Assembly: GCA_002321305.1 (NCBI GenBank)
Contig: DCMF01000009.1
Location: forward strand, 1-10,078
DNA: 10,078 bases
Direction of reading: 5' to 3'
Origin: Verrucomicrobia bacterium UBA1629
GTDB lineage: Bacteria > Verrucomicrobiota > Kiritimatiellia > RFP12 > UBA1067
Below the pieces are notes generated by a model. It was given only the letters and a program-made list of their open reading frames with translations, was not told the origin of the DNA and made no database searches. The stretch's first letter is position 1. Each line of letters starts with the position of its first letter. Shown piece by piece: positions 7,283 to 10,078 of this stretch. A program made the position numbers and the translations under genes.

Positions 7283-7339
7283 CCGTCCAGATACGATGGA
7301 CTGTGTGCGGATTGGGTCGATTTGCCATAAAGGCGAGGC

Positions 7340-9043
7340 ATGAGAAACTCCAAGGCGATCCAGATGGTGGTGCCGCTTGCCGCGTGTGCGGCATTCGGCG
7401 AAGTGCGGGTTTCGGTCACGCCGGATGGCGCGAACGACAGGACTGCGTGCGTCCGGGAGGCCGTGCGGCAGGTCGCGGCGGCGGGCGGGGGCGTCGTGCG
7501 CCTGGCGTCCGGCGACTACCACTTCCATTCCGGCTCGGCGGAGCGGATGCGCTTTCACGTCTCGAACCATGATCAGCCGGAGGTGCGGCCCGTCTTCCTG
7601 CCGTTCGTCGGCGTGACGAACGTGTCCGTCGTGGCCGATGGCGGTGCGCGGTTCGTGATGCATGGCATGGGTACGGCGATCCTGTTGCGCGAGACAAAAG
7701 GCGTCTCGTTCAAAGGCCTCACGATTGAATGGGAGAAGCCGTTCTTCGCGCAGTCCGAGATCGTCGGCTTTGCGGACGGCAGGACGCGCGTGCGCTTCTC
7801 GCCGCGCGACCGGGTCGTGCCCAGGGACGGCAAGGTCGTCCTCTGCGGCGAGGACTGGAAGGACGCGCTGCAGTACGGGACGGTCTTCGACCGCGAGACG
7901 CACGAGATCGTCGAGCGCACGGACGACGTGGACTTCGGTGGACGCGGCGAGCCGTGCGCCGACGGCACCTTCCTGCTCGACGTCGATCTCTCGAAGAAGG
8001 GTGCGGGCGCGAAGGTCGGCGACGTCTACGTGGTGCGCAGCGGATGCCGTCCGCACCCGATCGTCTGCCTCGACCGCGCGACGGACACGACGTTCGAGGG
8101 CTTCGTCTTTCGCGGCGGCTTCGGCATGGGCCTCGTCGCGCAGCTGAGCGAGAACGTCACGCTGCGCGGCGGCGGGTGCTTTCCGCGCGACCGCTCGGAA
8201 TACAGCCCGAACGTGATCGACGCGACGCACTTCTCGAACTGCCGGGGCACGGCGACGGTCGAGAACTGCCGCTTCGAGGGCATGATGGACGACGCGCTCA
8301 ACGTGCATTCGACCTGCCTCGGCATCGTCGGCAGGCCTGCGCCCGACCGGATTCGCTGCCGCTACATGCATCCGCAGGCGATCGGCTTCGGCGTGTTCGC
8401 GCCGGGGGACGATGTGCGCTTCATCGCCGGCAGAACGCTGGAGAACGGCTTCGTCGGACGGGTCAAGGCGGTCGAGACGCACGATGCGCGGGAGATCACG
8501 CTGACGCTGGAGGGGCCTGTCCCCGCCGGATACGGCGTCGGGGACGCGGTGGAGAACGCCAGCTGGCAGTGCGCGGTCGTCTTCCGCAACAACACGGTCG
8601 CGAACAACCGCGCGCGCGGCGTCCTCTTCACGACGCCGAAGCGAATCGTCTGCGAGGGAAATTTCTTCGACCACGTGTCCGGCGCGGCGGTCCTGCTCGC
8701 GGGCGATGCGCAGGGCTGGTACGAGTCGGGCGCGTGCGAGGATCTCGTCATCCGCCGCAACCGCTTCCGCGACTGCCTCACGTCGGTCTTCCAGTACTGC
8801 GACGCGCTCGTGTCGATCCATCCCGAGGTGAAGGACCTGAAGGCGCAGCGCCGCCGCTACCACCGCAACGTCGTCGTCGAGGACAACGAGATCGAGACGT
8901 TTGACGTGCCGCTCCTCTACGCGCTGAGCGCGGAGAACGTCACCTGGCGGCGGAACCGCGTCACGCGCCACGGCCGCTACCGCAGCTGGGGGCGGCCCGC
9001 GTTCCAGACGGAAGGGTGCGAAAGCGTCCGCGTCGAGCAATGA
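7340..9043 (+). CDS. GH110-family alpha-1,3-galactosidase, secreted or lipoprotein
   Basis: The 567-residue product fits the usual length of GH110, inverting exo-enzymes that release terminal alpha-1,3-linked galactose, for example from blood-group B antigen or algal galactans. ATG 7340 has AAAGG at 7329-7333, 6 nt away. The signal sequence contains LAAC at 13-16, which would serve as a lipobox with Cys16 acylated; otherwise signal peptidase I could cut after residue 20. A pectate-lyase-like beta-helix start follows (NDRTACVREA, then GDYHFHSG). Family signatures in order are HVSNHD with a Pro-Val-Phe-Leu-Pro strand, LTIEWEKPF, GFGMGLVAQLSENV, and FEGMMDDALNVHS with the Asp317-Asp318 pair in the catalytic region. 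TPKRIVCEGNFF and LLAGDAQGWYESG come next, followed by further beta-helix coils. It lies 57 bp after the PATR gene with no terminator between, consistent with one operon. Confidence 0.88.
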   Translation: MRNSKAIQMVVPLAACAAFGEVRVSVTPDGANDRTACVREAVRQVAAAGGGVVRLASGDYHFHSGSAERMRFHVSNHDQPEVRPVFLPFVGVTNVSVVADGGARFVMHGMGTAILLRETKGVSFKGLTIEWEKPFFAQSEIVGFADGRTRVRFSPRDRVVPRDGKVVLCGEDWKDALQYGTVFDRETHEIVERTDDVDFGGRGEPCADGTFLLDVDLSKKGAGAKVGDVYVVRSGCRPHPIVCLDRATDTTFEGFVFRGGFGMGLVAQLSENVTLRGGGCFPRDRSEYSPNVIDATHFSNCRGTATVENCRFEGMMDDALNVHSTCLGIVGRPAPDRIRCRYMHPQAIGFGVFAPGDDVRFIAGRTLENGFVGRVKAVETHDAREITLTLEGPVPAGYGVGDAVENASWQCAVVFRNNTVANNRARGVLFTTPKRIVCEGNFFDHVSGAAVLLAGDAQGWYESGACEDLVIRRNRFRDCLTSVFQYCDALVSIHPEVKDLKAQRRRYHRNVVVEDNEIETFDVPLLYALSAENVTWRRNRVTRHGRYRSWGRPAFQTEGCESVRVEQ

Positions 9044-9069
9044 CGGGGGCAGGCGATTTGTGGTATAAT
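9040..9069 (+). promoter_or_regulatory. Strong promoter of the AAA-ATPase-like gene, predicted leaderless transcript
   Basis: TATAAT at 9064-9069 lies 18 bp after ATGACG (9040-9045), a 4 of 6 match to TTGACA that overlaps the stop codon of the GH110 gene. Six bases separate the -10 box from the ATG at 9076, so the expected transcription start falls on or next to the A of the start codon. No Shine-Dalgarno precedes the ATG. The promoter makes the following gene independent of the glycosidase operon. Confidence 0.65.
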
Positions 9070-9075
9070 GCCGCC

Positions 9076-10078
9076 ATGGAGAAGATGAAGCAGATCATGT
9101 ACGGCGTGACGGACTTCGCGCTCATCCGCGCGGAGAACGGCTATTTCGTGGACCGCACCGCGCTCATCCGCGAGCTGGAGAAGACGCGCTACGCGATGTT
9201 CCTGCGGCCGCGCCGCTTCGGCAAGTCGCTCCTCTGCGCCATCCTCCAGGCCTACTACGACGTCGACTACGCCGACCGCTTCGACGAGCTCTTCGGCGGG
9301 CTCGACATCGGGCGCGAGCCGACGGGCGAGCGGGGCAAGTACCACTGGCTGCACTTCAACTTCTCGGCGGTCGAGAAGCGCGCCGACCGCGTGGAGGCGA
9401 GCTTCGACGCGTACAGCTGCGGCGTCATCGACGAGTTCGCCGCGCGCCATGCCGCGCAGCTGCCCGCCGGCGCGGCGGAGGCGATCCGCGACAGGCGGAC
9501 GTGCCACGAGAAGCTCAACGCCCTCACGACCAAGCTGATGGGCACGGGCGCGAAGCTCTACGTCTGCATCGACGAGTACGACAACTTCACGAACACGATC
9601 CTCGCCGAGTCGCGCGACCGGTACGAGGCGCTCTGCCACGGCGAGGGGTTCTTCAAGCAGTTCTTCAACGAACTCAAGCTCGCGACGACCGGCACGGACG
9701 CGCCCGTCACGCGCCTCTTCGTCACGGGCGTGACGCCCGTGACGATGGACGACGTGACGAGCGGCTTCAACATCGCGACGAACGTCTCGCTGGACCCCGC
9801 CTTCGCCGCGTTCACGGGCTTCACGCACGACGACCTCCGCGCCATGCTCGCCTACTACCGGGAGAATGCGGGCTTCGCGTTCGACGAGAACGCCGTCTTC
9901 GAGACGATGCGCCGGTGGTACGACAGCTACCGCTTCGCGCCGGAGGCGGGCGCGGACGGGCGCGAGCCGCCGCGCGTCGCGAACCCGACGCTCGTCCTCT
10001 ACTACATGCAGTACTTCCTGCGGAACCACAGGCCGCAGCCGGAGCTCGTGGACCGCAACCTGCGGACGGACTACATGA
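9076..10078 (+). CDS. AAA-ATPase-like protein with likely C-terminal PD-(D/E)XK nuclease (partial, cut by window end)
   Basis: The frame is open from ATG 9076 to the window edge (334 codons) with no stop, so the 3' end lies outside. It matches the AAA-ATPase_like family (PF09820), whose full members are about 500-550 residues and usually end in a DUF1703/PD-(D/E)XK nuclease-like domain, which would lie beyond the window. Visible motifs are YFVDRTALI near 23-31, the family's modified Walker A RPRRFGKS at 44-51, Walker B LYVCIDEYDN with Asp166-Glu167, and the strand LFVTGVTPVTMDD near 214-226. The family is often present in many copies per genome in Bacteroidota, Fusobacteriota and PVC bacteria. 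Its role is not established; nuclease, mobile-element or defence roles have been suggested. Nothing links it to the glycosidases beside it. The codon use is as GC-rich as in its neighbours. Confidence 0.85.
   Translation, partial: MEKMKQIMYGVTDFALIRAENGYFVDRTALIRELEKTRYAMFLRPRRFGKSLLCAILQAYYDVDYADRFDELFGGLDIGREPTGERGKYHWLHFNFSAVEKRADRVEASFDAYSCGVIDEFAARHAAQLPAGAAEAIRDRRTCHEKLNALTTKLMGTGAKLYVCIDEYDNFTNTILAESRDRYEALCHGEGFFKQFFNELKLATTGTDAPVTRLFVTGVTPVTMDDVTSGFNIATNVSLDPAFAAFTGFTHDDLRAMLAYYRENAGFAFDENAVFETMRRWYDSYRFAPEAGADGREPPRVANPTLVLYYMQYFLRNHRPQPELVDRNLRTDYM

Noticed and set aside
7285..7301. GTCCA/TGGAC inverted repeat after the PATR gene as a terminator
   Set aside because: A 5-bp stem with a 7-nt loop and no following T-tract is too weak, and the next gene is only 39 bp further on.
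7238..9040. Long antisense open frame of 600 codons opposite the GH110 gene
   Set aside because: It mirrors the real gene's codon bias, has no recognisable domain and lies opposite a confidently identified enzyme.
9070..9079. Kozak-like GCCGCCATGG around the start of the AAA-ATPase-like gene
   Set aside because: It is a chance match in GC-rich DNA; all other signals here are bacterial.
8977..10029. Antisense open frame of 350 codons opposite the AAA-ATPase-like gene
   Set aside because: The + strand frame carries Walker-type motifs of a known family; the antisense translation is Arg/Val/Glu-rich with no family signature.

Overview
The window is a GC-rich stretch (third codon positions are almost all G or C) with every supported gene on the + strand. 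It holds a fragment of an upstream gene's end, four consecutive genes for secreted carbohydrate-active or surface proteins, and the start of an unrelated AAA-ATPase-like gene. The gene content suggests a member of the PVC group, most likely Kiritimatiellota or a related Verrucomicrobiota lineage from a gut, rumen or marine habitat: glycosidases with signal peptides, an autotransporter-associated beta-strand repeat (PATR) protein, an AAA-ATPase_like/DUF1703-type gene, and no SusC/SusD pair. This assignment is inference from gene content, not from a marker gene.

Layout. Bases 1-22 probably carry the last codons of an upstream gene. Bases 23-288 are the most unusual part: a TTGCAA dyad, a sigma70-type promoter (TTGCGG, 18 bp, TATAAT), a short ORF with a good ribosome binding site (ATG 152), two mutually exclusive hairpins, and a run of 21 G (240-260). 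Next comes a GH50/agarase-like clan GH-A hydrolase (open from 289 to 2439). It is followed, with an ATGA overlap, by a GH127-family enzyme (2436-4466), a PATR beta-helix protein (4538-7282) and a GH110 alpha-1,3-galactosidase (7340-9043). Gaps of 71 and 57 bp and the lack of any clear terminator suggest one operon. A second strong promoter lies at 9040-9069, directly before the AAA-ATPase-like gene (9076 to the window edge), and its predicted transcript would be leaderless.

How they may work together. GH50-like, GH127 and GH110 enzymes together suggest stepwise breakdown of a galactose-rich polymer carrying alpha-linked galactose and either L-arabinofuranose or 3,6-anhydrogalactose. Red-algal galactans or plant arabinogalactan-type glycans would fit. 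The PATR protein could bind the substrate or cell surface.

Main discovery candidate. The G run lies between a well-formed start (promoter, Shine-Dalgarno, ATG 152) and the signal peptide of the first hydrolase. With 21 G the ATG 152 frame stops at 275-277. With 22 or 19 G it would fuse in frame to the hydrolase and give a 762-residue protein with a complete signal peptide. This is the architecture of a phase-variable ON/OFF switch at the head of a glycan-degradation operon. The G-run length may also be a sequencing or assembly error, which raw reads would settle.
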